A DNA stretch of 64,000 nucleotides from Paraburkholderia tropica (GCF_900109265.1 NZ_FNZM01000014.1:62001-126000), one strand, 5' to 3'; positions 36,211 to 44,569 are shown, numbered from the stretch's first letter. Notes: generated by a model from the sequence alone, not told the origin. Numbers and translations: made by a program.

Positions 36211-37254
36211 ATGTCCGATCCCGTCAATGTCCGCCGCCGCCGTATTCTCGGTACAACGCTCGCGAGCTTCAGCCTCGCGGATCTGGGGCTGAGCAGCCTC
36301 GCGCACGCGCAATCGTCGAACGAGACGGCGGGCAACTCGCGCACCGGCAGCGGCGCGTCGTTCGGGCCGATCAAGCAGATCGACGCGGGCGTGCTCAACG
36401 TCGGCTATGCGGAAGCCGGTCCGAAGAACGGCACGCCGGTGCTGTTGCTGCACGGCTGGCCCTACGACATCCACAGCTACGTGGAAGTGGCGCCGATGCT
36501 TGCCGCAGCGGGTTATCGCGTGATCGTGCCGTATTTGCGCGGTTACGGCTCGACGCGTTTTCTCTCGGCGGATACGCCGCGCAACGGGCAGCAGGCGGTG
36601 ACCGCCGTGGACATCATCGCACTGATGGATGCGCTCAAGATCGATCAGGCCGTGCTCGGCGGCTACGACTGGGGCGCGCGTACGGCCGATACGATCGCCG
36701 CGCTGTGGCCCGAGCGCGTGAAGGGGCTGGTTTCCGTGAGCGGTTATCTGATCGGTAGCCAGGCGGCGAACAAGAATCCGCTGCCGCCGAAAGCGGAACT
36801 GCAATGGTGGTATCAGTTTTATTTCACGACCGAGCGCGGCGAACTGGGTTACGCGCAGAATCGCGACGCGTTCAACAAACTGATCTGGCAACTTGCCTCG
36901 CCGAAATGGAATTTCGATGACGCGACTTACGCGCGCTCGGCTGCTTCGTTCCAGAATCCCGATCACGTGGCGGTGGTGATTCATAACTATCGCTGGCGTC
37001 TCGGTCTGGTGCAGGGCGAAGCGCGTCTCGACGGCCTCGAACAGCGTCTGGCCGCCGCGCCGACCATTTCGGTGCCGACGATCACGATGGAAGGCGATGC
37101 GAATGGCGCGCCGCATCCGCCGCCCGAAGCGTATGCGAAGAAGTTCACCGGCAAGTATCTGCATCGCAATTTGACGGGCGGTATTGGGCACAATCTGCCG
37201 CAGGAAGCGCCCAAGGAATTCGCCGAAGCGATTCTGCAGGTCACGCATTTGTGA
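36211..37254 (+). CDS. Tat-exported alpha/beta hydrolase, epoxide hydrolase / dehalogenase type
   Basis: The 347-residue protein begins with a Tat-like signal (RRRRILGTTLASFSLADLGL ... AHA). The hydrolase domain has LLLHGWPYDIHSY, the oxyanion HGWP, and the nucleophile elbow GGYDWGAR, where Asp rather than Ser is the nucleophile. This marks the epoxide hydrolase / haloalkane dehalogenase group. The catalytic His is probably in GGIGHNLPQEAP. It therefore likely cleaves an epoxide or carbon-halogen ester bond in the periplasm. AGGAG stands ten bases before the ATG. It is a single gene with two terminators behind it. Confidence 0.85.
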   Translation: MSDPVNVRRRRILGTTLASFSLADLGLSSLAHAQSSNETAGNSRTGSGASFGPIKQIDAGVLNVGYAEAGPKNGTPVLLLHGWPYDIHSYVEVAPMLAAAGYRVIVPYLRGYGSTRFLSADTPRNGQQAVTAVDIIALMDALKIDQAVLGGYDWGARTADTIAALWPERVKGLVSVSGYLIGSQAANKNPLPPKAELQWWYQFYFTTERGELGYAQNRDAFNKLIWQLASPKWNFDDATYARSAASFQNPDHVAVVIHNYRWRLGLVQGEARLDGLEQRLAAAPTISVPTITMEGDANGAPHPPPEAYAKKFTGKYLHRNLTGGIGHNLPQEAPKEFAEAILQVTHL

Positions 37255-37276
37255 TTCGGGTGATCTCGGGTTGAAG

Positions 37277-37302
37277 AAGCGCGCTTAACGGCGCGCTTTT
37301 TT
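37277..37302 (+). terminator. Rho-independent terminator of the hydrolase gene
   Basis: The stem AAGCGCGC/GCGCGCTT with loop TTAACG is followed by T6, 22 bp after the stop codon. Confidence 0.88.
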
Positions 37303-37313
37303 GTGCCTTCCAT

Positions 37314-37348
37314 AAAAAATGGCGTGCTTTTCGGCACGCCATTTTTTT
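37314..37348. terminator. Bidirectional terminator before the thioredoxin gene
   Basis: A 14-bp stem AAAAAATGGCGTGC (37314-37327) pairs with GCACGCCATTTTTT (37334-37347), so both strands end in a T run. It lies downstream of the minus-strand thioredoxin gene. Confidence 0.88.
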
Positions 37349-37406
37349 ATTTGCCGAATCGCTTTCCGATTCGGCAATTTCCAGTCGATTCAGACGATTC
37401 CGTCGA

Positions 37407-37970
37407 TTAGCCGCGCTTGGCGTCAAGGCCGAGCAGCGTGCGAATCTGATGCTCGGTATCGTCGTAATTGCCTTCGCCGAAGTGGGTATACACGAGCTTG
37501 CCGTTCTGATCGATCAGGTACAGCGCGGGCCAGTATTGATTGCCGTACGCGTTCCACGTTGCATAGCGATTGTCCTGCGCGACAGGATATTGAATACCGT
37601 ATTGCCCGATCGCCTTCTTCAGATTTGCGGTATTGCGTTCGAACGAATATTCAGGCGTATGCACGCCGACGACCACGAGGCCCTTGTCGTGGTATTTCGC
37701 GTACCAGTCCTTCACGTGCGGAATCGTATGCGCGCAGTTGATGCAGTCGAAGGTCCAGAACTCGACGAGTACCGGCTTGCCGCGCAATTGCTTGAGATCG
37801 AGCGGGGCGCTGTTGAGCCACGTGTCGATGCCGGTGAAATCGGGCGCGGGCGCGCCGGTCTTGATCGCGGACGGTTCGACGCCCGAATCCTGCGCGGATG
37901 CAAAAGCGGCGAACGCCGCGGTGGCGACGAGTCCGGCCGCGACGGCGGCGATCTTGAGTCGGTTGAGCAT
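37407..37970 (-). CDS. Periplasmic thioredoxin-fold protein (TlpA/DipZ C-domain type)
   Basis: The 187-residue protein has a Sec signal (MLNRLKIAAVAAGLVATAAFAAFASA) and a thioredoxin fold with redox-active C76-IN-C79 (WTFDCINCAHTIPHV), cis-Pro in YWPALYLID and a redoxin-like GVHTPEYSFERN block. This resembles the soluble C-terminal part of mycobacterial DipZ. A CcdA-like membrane protein is encoded divergently, so the pair looks like a split DipZ/DsbD: CcdA brings electrons across the membrane, this protein uses them. AAGGAG precedes the ATG at 37970. Confidence 0.88.
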   Translation of the reverse strand: MLNRLKIAAVAAGLVATAAFAAFASAQDSGVEPSAIKTGAPAPDFTGIDTWLNSAPLDLKQLRGKPVLVEFWTFDCINCAHTIPHVKDWYAKYHDKGLVVVGVHTPEYSFERNTANLKKAIGQYGIQYPVAQDNRYATWNAYGNQYWPALYLIDQNGKLVYTHFGEGNYDDTEHQIRTLLGLDAKRG

Positions 37971-38061
37971 GGCGAGTTCTCCTTTTGGTGAGGGTTCGGA
38001 CGTATTGGAACGCGCCGACGTATCTGGCGCGTGTCTCGCCGTGGTCTTGCGTGAATCGCCA

Positions 38062-38220
38062 TGTATCGCCGCGAGGCGCGTACACATTGGCATACAAAAA
38101 CAGGCGTTGCACCACGCGGCCTTGCTGCGTGCGATGCGTTATCTGTATCGGTCTGTATCCCCGGCTGCACGCGATACATGCCGATTCGATACAGCCTTCG
38201 TCCGACATTTGCCCGATACA
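38062..38220. promoter_or_regulatory. Array of TGTATCG/CGATACA sites
   Basis: Within the 366-bp gap between the divergent thioredoxin and CcdA genes stand TGTATCG (38062, 38144), TGTATCC (38154), and CGATACA (38172, 38187, 38214). The first three are on one strand and the last three are their inverse, with 10-bp spacing between 38144 and 38154. ACACATTGGCATACAAA is at 38082-38098. The pattern looks like a multi-site operator; the bound protein is unknown. No further feature is seen in the gap. Confidence 0.5.
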
Positions 38221-38336
38221 CGCAGGCGTTTGAATACGGGTCATGCAACTGGCGCTGCGTGCGCCGCTGAATTTTCCCGGTATGCGAGCCGGTCCGCGCA
38301 TATCCGTTCAAACGTACGATATTGGGAGTCCGAATT

Positions 38337-39155
38337 ATGTTGCTCGTCGTCGTCGCTTTCATCGGCGGGGCATTCACTGTCCTGAGCCCATGCATTTTGC
38401 CGGTCGTGCCGTTCGTGTTCGCGCGCTCCGATCGTCCGTTCCTGACCGATCGTTTGCCGCTGCTGCTCGGTCTCGCGGGGACGTTCGCGCTGCTCACGGG
38501 ACTCGGCGCGGCTGGCCTGAACGGCGCGGCGCAATTGAGCGAATATGGCCGCTGGTTCGCGCTGGCGCTGTTTGGCGTGTTCGGTGCGGCCTTGTTGCTG
38601 CCCGCGCTCGCTACGCGGTTGACGCGCCCGCTTACCACGCTCGCCGACCGCTTCATGGCGCATTCGCAGAGCGATGGCGCGCTCGGGCAGATCGGTTCGT
38701 CGCTGTTGCTGGGCGCGGCGACCGGCTTGCTCTGGGCGCCGTGCGCGGGCCCGATCCTCGGCCTGATTCTCACGGGCGCGGCGCGCCATGGCGTGACCTG
38801 GCAGACGTGGGGCGCACTCGCCGCTTATGCGATCGGCGCGGCTTGCTCGTTGGCGATCGCCGCGAGTCTCGGCCGACGGGCGATGGATGCACTCAAGCGC
38901 TCGCTCGGTCTGGGCGAATGGCTGCGCCGCGCGATGGGCGCGCTCGTGCTGGTGACCGTGGCGGCGATCGCGCTGGGCGTGGATACGCGTGTGCTTGCGT
39001 TGTTGCCCGGCGCGCCCACTACCGGCCTGGAAAGCCGCCTGACCGCATCGATTACATCGGCTTCGCGGGGAGCGCGGGCGGCGCAGCAGAATGTTCAGTC
39101 AGATGTTCAGTCGAATGCGCAGTCGAATCCGCAGTCGAATGCGAGGCCCGGTTGA
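38337..39155 (+). CDS. CcdA/DsbD-like membrane electron transporter
   Basis: The 272-residue membrane protein has about six helices. Two conserved Cys sit in the CcdA motifs: C19 in LSPCILPVVPFVF and C136 in LLWAPCAGPILG. These form the transmembrane disulfide that carries reducing equivalents from cytosolic thioredoxin to the periplasm. The C terminus ends in a Gln/Ser/Asn repeat tail (QSDVQSNAQSNPQSN) encoded by 12-bp units around 39095-39140. It is divergent from the periplasmic thioredoxin, its probable partner. The start is ATG 38337. Confidence 0.88.
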   Translation: MLLVVVAFIGGAFTVLSPCILPVVPFVFARSDRPFLTDRLPLLLGLAGTFALLTGLGAAGLNGAAQLSEYGRWFALALFGVFGAALLLPALATRLTRPLTTLADRFMAHSQSDGALGQIGSSLLLGAATGLLWAPCAGPILGLILTGAARHGVTWQTWGALAAYAIGAACSLAIAASLGRRAMDALKRSLGLGEWLRRAMGALVLVTVAAIALGVDTRVLALLPGAPTTGLESRLTASITSASRGARAAQQNVQSDVQSNAQSNPQSNARPG

Positions 39156-39218
39156 GCCGCATGCAGTTCGCACCGCGTTCTATGCTATCGAGGCAGCCAC
39201 ACGATCCGGAGCGCGACC

Positions 39219-39506
39219 ATGAACGCGGACGAACGCATCGACGGCATCAATCGTGCCGGAAACTACGACGATCTGCATGACGCCATGCAGGGTTTTCTCG
39301 ACGAGGCCGAAGCACGCTATCCGGCGCTGTCGCAGGCCGGGCGTCTCAAGGCATGCATCGGCGGCAGTGCATTCGCGAGCGCCGTCGACGAACTCAAGCG
39401 CTATCAGACGAGCACCGGCGAGACGTATCCGGATGCGCAACGCGTCGTCGAAGCGGCGGCGGCGAAGCATGCGGCGCTCGGCGATGCAAGCACGCCGCCG
39501 TCCTGA
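39219..39506 (+). CDS. Small hypothetical protein
   Basis: The 95-residue acidic, helical soluble protein (MNADERIDGINRAGNYDDLHDAMQGFLDEAEARYPALSQ at the front) has no signal or membrane span. It starts 63 bp after the CcdA-like gene on the same strand. Codon bias matches the neighbours, so it is probably real. No family is recognised. Confidence 0.6.
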   Translation: MNADERIDGINRAGNYDDLHDAMQGFLDEAEARYPALSQAGRLKACIGGSAFASAVDELKRYQTSTGETYPDAQRVVEAAAAKHAALGDASTPPS

Positions 39507-39537
39507 TGACCCAGGACGATAGCGACGTCAGCCCATC

Positions 39538-39993
39538 TCACCACGCCAATTTCTGGCGAAAGAGGGTGCCGCCGTATCCGCGCACGACTTCGTCGACTTC
39601 GGTCGTGGATTCCTCTTTGGCTTCGAGGATGAGCGCCACGCTGCCGGTTTTCAGTTCGGCTTCGATGGTTTGCGTGAGTCGGCTGTCGAGCAGGTTTTCG
39701 ACGGCGCGGCCGCCGAGCGCCGCGGCCGTGCCGATGGTCACGCCCGCGATCGCGCCCGCGGGACCGCCGAGCAGGCCGATCAATCCGCCGGTGACCGCGC
39801 CGACGACCGTGCCCCAGTAGGCGTGCGTGTACTGGTCGAGCACGGTGCAGGTGCCGTCCGCGTGTTTCTGGACCATCACGCCGCTTTCGATCTTCAACCC
39901 CACGCCATCCGTTTCGAAGTTCCTGAAGTCGCGCGCCGCGCGCTGCGCGGAGTCCAGATTGTCGAAGGTCGCGACGAGTAGTTCCTGAGCCAT
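39538..39993 (-). CDS. DUF1269-family protein
   Basis: The 151-residue protein has an N-terminal alpha/beta part (ELLVATFDNLDSAQRAARDFRN), a Gly/Ala-rich hydrophobic hairpin (residues 75-110, VVGAVTGGLIGLLGGPAGAIAG) and a C-terminal strand region (IEAELKTGSVALILEAKE), which is the DUF1269 layout. Function is unknown; such proteins are often stress-induced and membrane-associated. The ATG at 39993 has AGGGAG upstream. Confidence 0.82.
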   Translation of the reverse strand: MAQELLVATFDNLDSAQRAARDFRNFETDGVGLKIESGVMVQKHADGTCTVLDQYTHAYWGTVVGAVTGGLIGLLGGPAGAIAGVTIGTAAALGGRAVENLLDSRLTQTIEAELKTGSVALILEAKEESTTEVDEVVRGYGGTLFRQKLAW

Positions 39994-40185
39994 GGCGCTG
40001 CTCCCTGGCCGATGCGGCGATGCTCTAAAGATAGTCAATGCGCATCGCCGCGCCAGTGGGGAATTCGGGGCGGCAAGCGTCGGCCAGGCGAGGGGTAAGC
40101 GCGGTGCAAGCGCGTAGGCGAGCGCCGAAATGAGTGCGCAATGTCAGGTCCGTATAATCGGTGGGTCAACCAACGAGGACATCGC

Positions 40186-40584
40186 ATGAAACTAGTCATT
40201 GCTCTGCTTGCCACCGCCGCTGTCGCCACGACCGCGTTCGCTGCCGATAACGTCCAGAAGTTGCCGTCGGGCGTGATCGTCGAACAAATCAAGCAAGGCA
40301 CCGGCCCGCAGCCGACCGTCAATGACGTCGTGCGCGTGAACTATCGCGGCACGCTTGCGAACGGCACCGAGTTCGACAGTTCGGCCAAGCATGGCGGCGC
40401 GGCGACGTTCCCGCTCGGTCGCGTGATTCCGTGCTGGACGCAGGGTCTGCAGACGATGAAGGTCGGCGGCAAGGCCAAGCTGACCTGCCCGGCCGCGACG
40501 GCTTATGGCGATCGTGCTGTGGGCCCGATCCCGCCGAACAGCGATCTGACGTTCGAAGTCGAACTGCTCGGTATCCAGCAGTAA
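40186..40584 (+). CDS. Periplasmic FKBP-type peptidyl-prolyl isomerase
   Basis: This 132-residue protein has a signal peptide (MKLVIALLATAAVATTAFA) and a single FKBP domain: VRVNYRGTLANGTEFDSS, VIPCWTQGLQTMKVGGKAKLTCP and a final FEVELLGI. It isomerises X-Pro bonds in the periplasm. Two Cys (in IPCW and LTCP) lie close in the fold and could form a disulfide, a common feature of betaproteobacterial members. The ATG at 40186 gives the signal peptide directly; the upstream in-frame ATG at 40141 would bury it. Confidence 0.9.
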   Translation: MKLVIALLATAAVATTAFAADNVQKLPSGVIVEQIKQGTGPQPTVNDVVRVNYRGTLANGTEFDSSAKHGGAATFPLGRVIPCWTQGLQTMKVGGKAKLTCPAATAYGDRAVGPIPPNSDLTFEVELLGIQQ

Positions 40585-40981
40585 GCGGATTCGGAAAGGG
40601 CGGGGTGTTCCTCGCCCTGATTTTGTCGATCGGGAGCGCTGCCAGAGCCTCCCGCAACGTTGCCGGTGCCTCGGCTCGGGGCATCGTCGTCGTTCCTCGG
40701 GGTCTTGGCGTAAAGGCCAAGGCTGCCGCCTGGATCCGTGTCGAACGCCACGAGATCGCCTGACTCGATCACGCGGCGGCTGCATTCCGGGTGCCCCGGA
40801 TTGCAGCGTATGCCAGAAGCCAACTGGCGCGCTTCCTCTACTCTGCGCTGCACTTTCTCCGCCAGCGCCTCGCCGACCCTCAAATCGACGCAGGCCGCTC
40901 CTCCGGTATCGCCACGTTCCCAATATCACCGTAATCGAGGGCAAAGACACGGGAAAAATGCCGTTCCTCGATCTGATCCAA
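40503..40981 (-). pseudogene. Overlapping small ORFs, probable gene remnant
   Basis: Two minus-strand frames without usable ATG starts overlap as TTGA. One runs 40981-40880 (33 codons from TTG, ending VAIPEERPASI); the other 40883-40503 (126 codons, RVGEALAEKVQRRVEEARQ, GIRCNPGHPECSRRVIESGDLVAFDTDPGG). Both have protein-like composition. The second also runs 82 bp into the FKBP gene's 3' end on the opposite strand. No family is recognised. The missing start codons and short first frame suggest a decayed gene or frameshifted fragment. Confidence 0.35.
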
Positions 40982-41126
40982 ACATTATATGAATAATGTC
41001 AAATAATTTGATGTGAGTAGTTAGATTCATAACGGTTTACGTAGTAATACTCTAAAAATAATCTGATTCCGATCGGAAACCCAGAAAACTCCGCCCCCGC
41101 CCGCGTGTTTCCAAACGGAAACACGT
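40982..41126. other. AT-rich segment with several inverted repeats
   Basis: This stretch drops well below the local GC content. It holds ACATTAT-ATGA-ATAATGT (40982-40999), TCAAATAATTTGA (40999-41011), the palindrome TTCCGATCGGAA (41067-41078) and the 9-bp hairpin CGTGTTTCC-AAAC-GGAAACACG (41104-41125). ATGTCAAATAATTTGATG (40996-41013) is repeated with two changes at 49216-49233, on the other side of the abm operon. It contains no gene. Confidence 0.55.
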
Positions 41127-41154
41127 AAAAAAGCGACACGCTCACGCGTGCCGC
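41127..41154 (-). terminator. Rho-independent terminator of the abm operon
   Basis: On the minus strand GCGGCACGC-GTGA-GCGTGTCGC forms a 9-bp stem with one G-T pair and is followed by T6 (A6 at 41127-41132 on the plus strand), about 30 bp after the ligase stop codon. Confidence 0.75.
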
Positions 41155-41186
41155 CTCTCGCGATCCAACCGGCCTTCCCAAACGCT

Positions 41187-42824
41187 TCACATCGTCCGCA
41201 ACACCGCCCGCTTGAGTTTGCCCGTCTCCGTTCGCGGCAGAGCGTCGATAAACGCAATTAGCCGCGGATATTTGTAGGCCGCCACGGCCGATTTCACGAA
41301 GTTCTGCAATTCGGCGACCATCGCTTCGTTGCCGTCGAATCCGGGCTTGAGCACGACGAAGGCCTTCACCACCTGGCCGCGCACGTCGTCGGGCACGCCC
41401 GTGACGCCGCATTCCGACACGGCAGGGTGCTGCATCAGCACGGTTTCGACTTCCGGTCCGGCGATGTTGTAGCCGGAGGAAACGATCATGTCGTCGGCGC
41501 GCGCCTGGTAGAACACGTAGCCGTCGGCGTCGATGGATACCGCGTCGCCAGGCAGATTCCAGCCGTCGCGCACGAATTTCATCTGGCGTTCGTCGGCGAG
41601 ATAGCGGCAGCCGGTGGGGCCGCGCACGGCGAGGTTGCCGGTCGTGCCGGGCGGCACCGGTTGCAGTGCGTCGTCGAGCGCCTGCACGACATAGCCAGGC
41701 ACTGCGCGGCCGATCGAGCCGGGACGCACGTCGCTGCCGGCCGACGAAATGAAAATGTGGATCATCTCCGTGCCGCCGATGCCGTCGATCATCTCGATGC
41801 CCGTCGCCTCGCGCCATAAATCGCGCGTGGCCTGCGGCAGCGCCTCACCGGCCGAGACCGTCTGGCGCAGACTGGAAATATCCGCGTCTTTCACGAGCGG
41901 CGCCATCTGCCGATAAAACGTGGGCGCGGTGAAAACGATCGTCGCGCGGAATTTTTCGATCGTTTGCAGCAGCAGGGCGGGCGTGAGCTTTTCGATCAGC
42001 ACCGTCGACGCGCCGACGCGCAACGGAAAGCACAAAATGCCGCCCAGCCCGAACGTGAACGCGAGTGGCGGCGTGCCGCAAAACACGTCGGCGGCGGTGG
42101 GCCTGAGGACGTGGCGCGGGAACAGATCGCACATCGCGAGCACGTCGCGATGGAAGTGCATGCAGCCTTTCGGCGTGCCGGTCGTGCCGCTTGTGAAGGC
42201 GATCAGGCAGACGTCGTCGCTTGCGGTATCGCACGCGCGGAATTGCGCCGGTTTGGCCGCCGCGAGGGTTTCGAGGCTGTCGGGCGCGTCGTCGTGGAAG
42301 TAGCGCACCTGTTCGAGGCCGGCGCAGAAGTATTCGTTGGCCGGATCGGTGTTGCGCGCGAGTTCGTCGGCAAGGCGCACATCGCAGAGCGCCGCGCTGA
42401 TGTTCGCCTTGTCGATAATCTGCTTCAACTCTTTCGCACGCAGCAGCGGCATGGTGGGCACCACCACGAGCCCGGCCTTGAGCGCGGCGAGCATGGCCAC
42501 CGCCATTTGCAGCGTATTCGGGCCGCGCAGCAGCACGCGGTTGCCGGGCTGCAGCTTCATGTCGTCGATGAGCACGTGCGCGCTGCGGTCGACCAGCTCA
42601 CGCAGTTGCGAATAAGTGGTCGCGCGCGGCTGGCCATCGACTTCAGACCAGATCGCCGGGCGCGCGCCGTATCCGCACTCGATTGCGCGGTCCAGCAACT
42701 CGGCCGCGCAATTCAGGCGCGCCGGATAGGTGACGTCGGGATTGTCGAGCAGCAGCGCGGGCCATTGCGATTCGGGCGGCAGGTGATCGCGTGCGTAGGT
42801 ATCGACGTGAGCGGTCGGTTGCAT
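41187..42824 (-). CDS. abmG: 2-aminobenzoate-CoA ligase
   Basis: This 545-residue AMP-forming acyl-CoA ligase has the P-loop FTSGTTGTPKGCMHFHRD near residues 208-225, GGTEMIHIF (substrate/adenine loop), the GD of LPGDAV, and the catalytic Lys in RTETGKLKR at the C terminus. It belongs to the benzoate/2-aminobenzoate-CoA ligase group. It activates anthranilate to 2-aminobenzoyl-CoA, the first step of the aerobic hybrid pathway known from Azoarcus evansii. It is the last gene of a seven-gene minus-strand operon headed by the matching monooxygenase/reductase. Salicylate or benzoate could be alternative substrates. Confidence 0.86.
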   Translation of the reverse strand: MQPTAHVDTYARDHLPPESQWPALLLDNPDVTYPARLNCAAELLDRAIECGYGARPAIWSEVDGQPRATTYSQLRELVDRSAHVLIDDMKLQPGNRVLLRGPNTLQMAVAMLAALKAGLVVVPTMPLLRAKELKQIIDKANISAALCDVRLADELARNTDPANEYFCAGLEQVRYFHDDAPDSLETLAAAKPAQFRACDTASDDVCLIAFTSGTTGTPKGCMHFHRDVLAMCDLFPRHVLRPTAADVFCGTPPLAFTFGLGGILCFPLRVGASTVLIEKLTPALLLQTIEKFRATIVFTAPTFYRQMAPLVKDADISSLRQTVSAGEALPQATRDLWREATGIEMIDGIGGTEMIHIFISSAGSDVRPGSIGRAVPGYVVQALDDALQPVPPGTTGNLAVRGPTGCRYLADERQMKFVRDGWNLPGDAVSIDADGYVFYQARADDMIVSSGYNIAGPEVETVLMQHPAVSECGVTGVPDDVRGQVVKAFVVLKPGFDGNEAMVAELQNFVKSAVAAYKYPRLIAFIDALPRTETGKLKRAVLRTM

Positions 42825-42914
42825 GGTGTCTCCGGCTTCAATCTGAACAGACTGGTGCGCGTTTTATACGGTCTTTTTCTGCGCGCGCTTTGAGTGCGAT
42901 CGGGTCGCTGCGCG

Positions 42915-43331
42915 CTATGCGTGGCTCAGACGCGCGTCGTCGGGAATCACGGCGGTGGCTTCGATTTCCACCTTCGCTTCGTCCTCGATCAGCGCGACGA
43001 CCTGAATCGCGCTCATCGCAATGTCGTAATCGCCGATCAGATCGCGAAACGCCGCACCAATGTCCTTTAGCGATGACAGGTATTCCTGCTTGTCCGTCAC
43101 ATACCACGTCATGCGCACGAGATGCTCGGGCTTGCCGCCCGCGGCTTCGAGCACGGCCACGATATTGCGCAGCGCCTGCACGGCTTGCGCGCCGAATTCG
43201 CGGCTCGTGAACTTCGCCTGCTCGTCCCAGCCGATCTGACCGGCGATAAAAACCTGCGTGCCGCGCGCGGCGACGCCGTTCGCATAACCGCGCGGCTTGA
43301 TCCAGCCTGCGGGAAGAAGGGCTTTTTTCAT
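42915..43331 (-). CDS. RidA/YjgF-family protein of the abm operon
   Basis: This 138-residue RidA-fold protein (RGYANGVAARGTQVFIAGQIGWDE, AVQALRNIVAVLEAAGG, VEIEATAVIP) lacks the typical C-terminal R of housekeeping RidA in the IEV/EATA context, which suggests a pathway-specific member. RidA enzymes hydrolyse enamines/imines to ketones and ammonia. In 2-aminobenzoyl-CoA breakdown, reduction of the ring gives an enamine/imine intermediate, so deamination is a fitting role. It lies 35 bp after the acyl-CoA dehydrogenase gene and 90 bp before the ligase. Confidence 0.85.
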   Translation of the reverse strand: MKKALLPAGWIKPRGYANGVAARGTQVFIAGQIGWDEQAKFTSREFGAQAVQALRNIVAVLEAAGGKPEHLVRMTWYVTDKQEYLSSLKDIGAAFRDLIGDYDIAMSAIQVVALIEDEAKVEIEATAVIPDDARLSHA

Positions 43332-43366
43332 GGGTTTTTCGCGTTCATTGAGGGGTTCGGTTCGCG

Positions 43367-44566
43367 TCAGGCCGCATGGTGTTCGGCGTGATACGACTTC
43401 AGCAGATCGCGGCCGACGATCAACTGCTGCACTTCGGTCGCGCCTTCGTAAATGCGCAGAGAGCGGATCTCGCGATACAGCGACTCGACCACATTGCCGC
43501 TCTGAACGCCCATGCCGCCCCACAGCTGAACGGCCGCGTCGATCACTTGCTGCGCGCCTTCGCTGGCGTGCCATTTCGCCATCGCTGCTTCGCGTGTGAC
43601 GCTTTCGCCTTGATCGCGCAGCCACGCGGCGCGATAGACGAGCAGGGCGCTGCTGTCGATCGTCAGCGCCATCTGCGCAAGCTTGGCCTGCGTGAGCTGA
43701 AAATCGCCGAGCACCTGATTGAACATCGTGCGCGAGGCGGCGCGCGCGAGCCCTTCGGCCATCGCGCGGCGCGCGAAACCCAATGACGCGGCGGCCACCG
43801 AGGTGCGGAAAATATCGAGCGTGCGCATGGCGATCTTAAAGCCTTCGCCGGGCGCGCCCAGCAACTGGCTCTTGTTCACGCGCGCATTCGTGAAGCGCAG
43901 GCGCGCGAGCGGATGCGGTGCGATCACGTCGATGCGCTCGGCGATTTCCAGGCCCGGCGTATCGGCGTCGACGATCAGCGCGCTGATGCCGCGTGCGCCC
44001 GGCGCTTCGCCCGTGCGTGCGAACACTACGTAGAAGTCGGCGATGCCGCCGTTCGAGATCCACGTTTTTTCGCCGTCGAGCACGTAGTGATCGCCTTCGT
44101 CGCGCGCGGCCAGCGCCATCGCGGCAACGTCCGAGCCCGCATTGGGCTCGGAGAGCGCGAACGCGGCAATTGCTTCGCCCTTCGCCACGCGCGGCAGATA
44201 GCGCGATTTCTGCGCGTCGTTGCCGGCGAGCGAGATGGCGCCCGAGCCGAGGCCCTGCATTGCGAGCGCGAAGTCGGCGAGCCCCGAATGCTTCGCGAGC
44301 GTTTCGCGCAGCAGACAGACGGCGCGCGTGTCGATGGTGTCGCCGTGACCGCCGTAAGCGGTGCCGCCCACGCCGTAGCGCAACCAGCCTGCTTCGCCGA
44401 GCTGGAGCACGAGCTTGCGGCAGGTGTCGTCGACGTTGTCGTGCGAAACGTGAGCGAGGTGTTCGCGCGCCCACGCTTCCACGCCGGTGGCGAGTGCGCG
44501 GTGACGGTCCTCGAAAAACGGCCACGCGAGCGCGTCGTGCAGATGAGTGTCAGCCGGTGCGTTCAC
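43367..44566 (-). CDS. Acyl-CoA dehydrogenase of the abm operon
   Basis: The 399-residue flavoprotein has the family blocks FALSEPNAGSDVAAM (FAD/substrate), EKTWISNGGIADFYVVFART, and the C-terminal QLWGGMGVQSGNVVESLYREIRSLRIYEGATEVQQLIVGR, where the Glu of YEGATE is the usual catalytic base position. In the operon it would oxidise a ring or ring-opened CoA intermediate after the monooxygenase/reductase step. It starts 3 bp after the enoyl-CoA hydratase stop, so the two are tightly coupled. Confidence 0.9.
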   Translation of the reverse strand: MNAPADTHLHDALAWPFFEDRHRALATGVEAWAREHLAHVSHDNVDDTCRKLVLQLGEAGWLRYGVGGTAYGGHGDTIDTRAVCLLRETLAKHSGLADFALAMQGLGSGAISLAGNDAQKSRYLPRVAKGEAIAAFALSEPNAGSDVAAMALAARDEGDHYVLDGEKTWISNGGIADFYVVFARTGEAPGARGISALIVDADTPGLEIAERIDVIAPHPLARLRFTNARVNKSQLLGAPGEGFKIAMRTLDIFRTSVAAASLGFARRAMAEGLARAASRTMFNQVLGDFQLTQAKLAQMALTIDSSALLVYRAAWLRDQGESVTREAAMAKWHASEGAQQVIDAAVQLWGGMGVQSGNVVESLYREIRSLRIYEGATEVQQLIVGRDLLKSYHAEHHAA

Positions 44567-44569
44567 TGC

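Noticed and set aside
40982..41003. TTGACA and TATAAT on the minus strand as a promoter
   Set aside because: The hexamers are only 7 bp apart, so they cannot act together as a sigma-70 promoter.
41104..41125. 9-bp hairpin as terminator
   Set aside because: It is followed by A6 on the plus strand and no T run follows on the minus strand; the adjacent hairpin at 41133-41154 fits the abm operon end instead.
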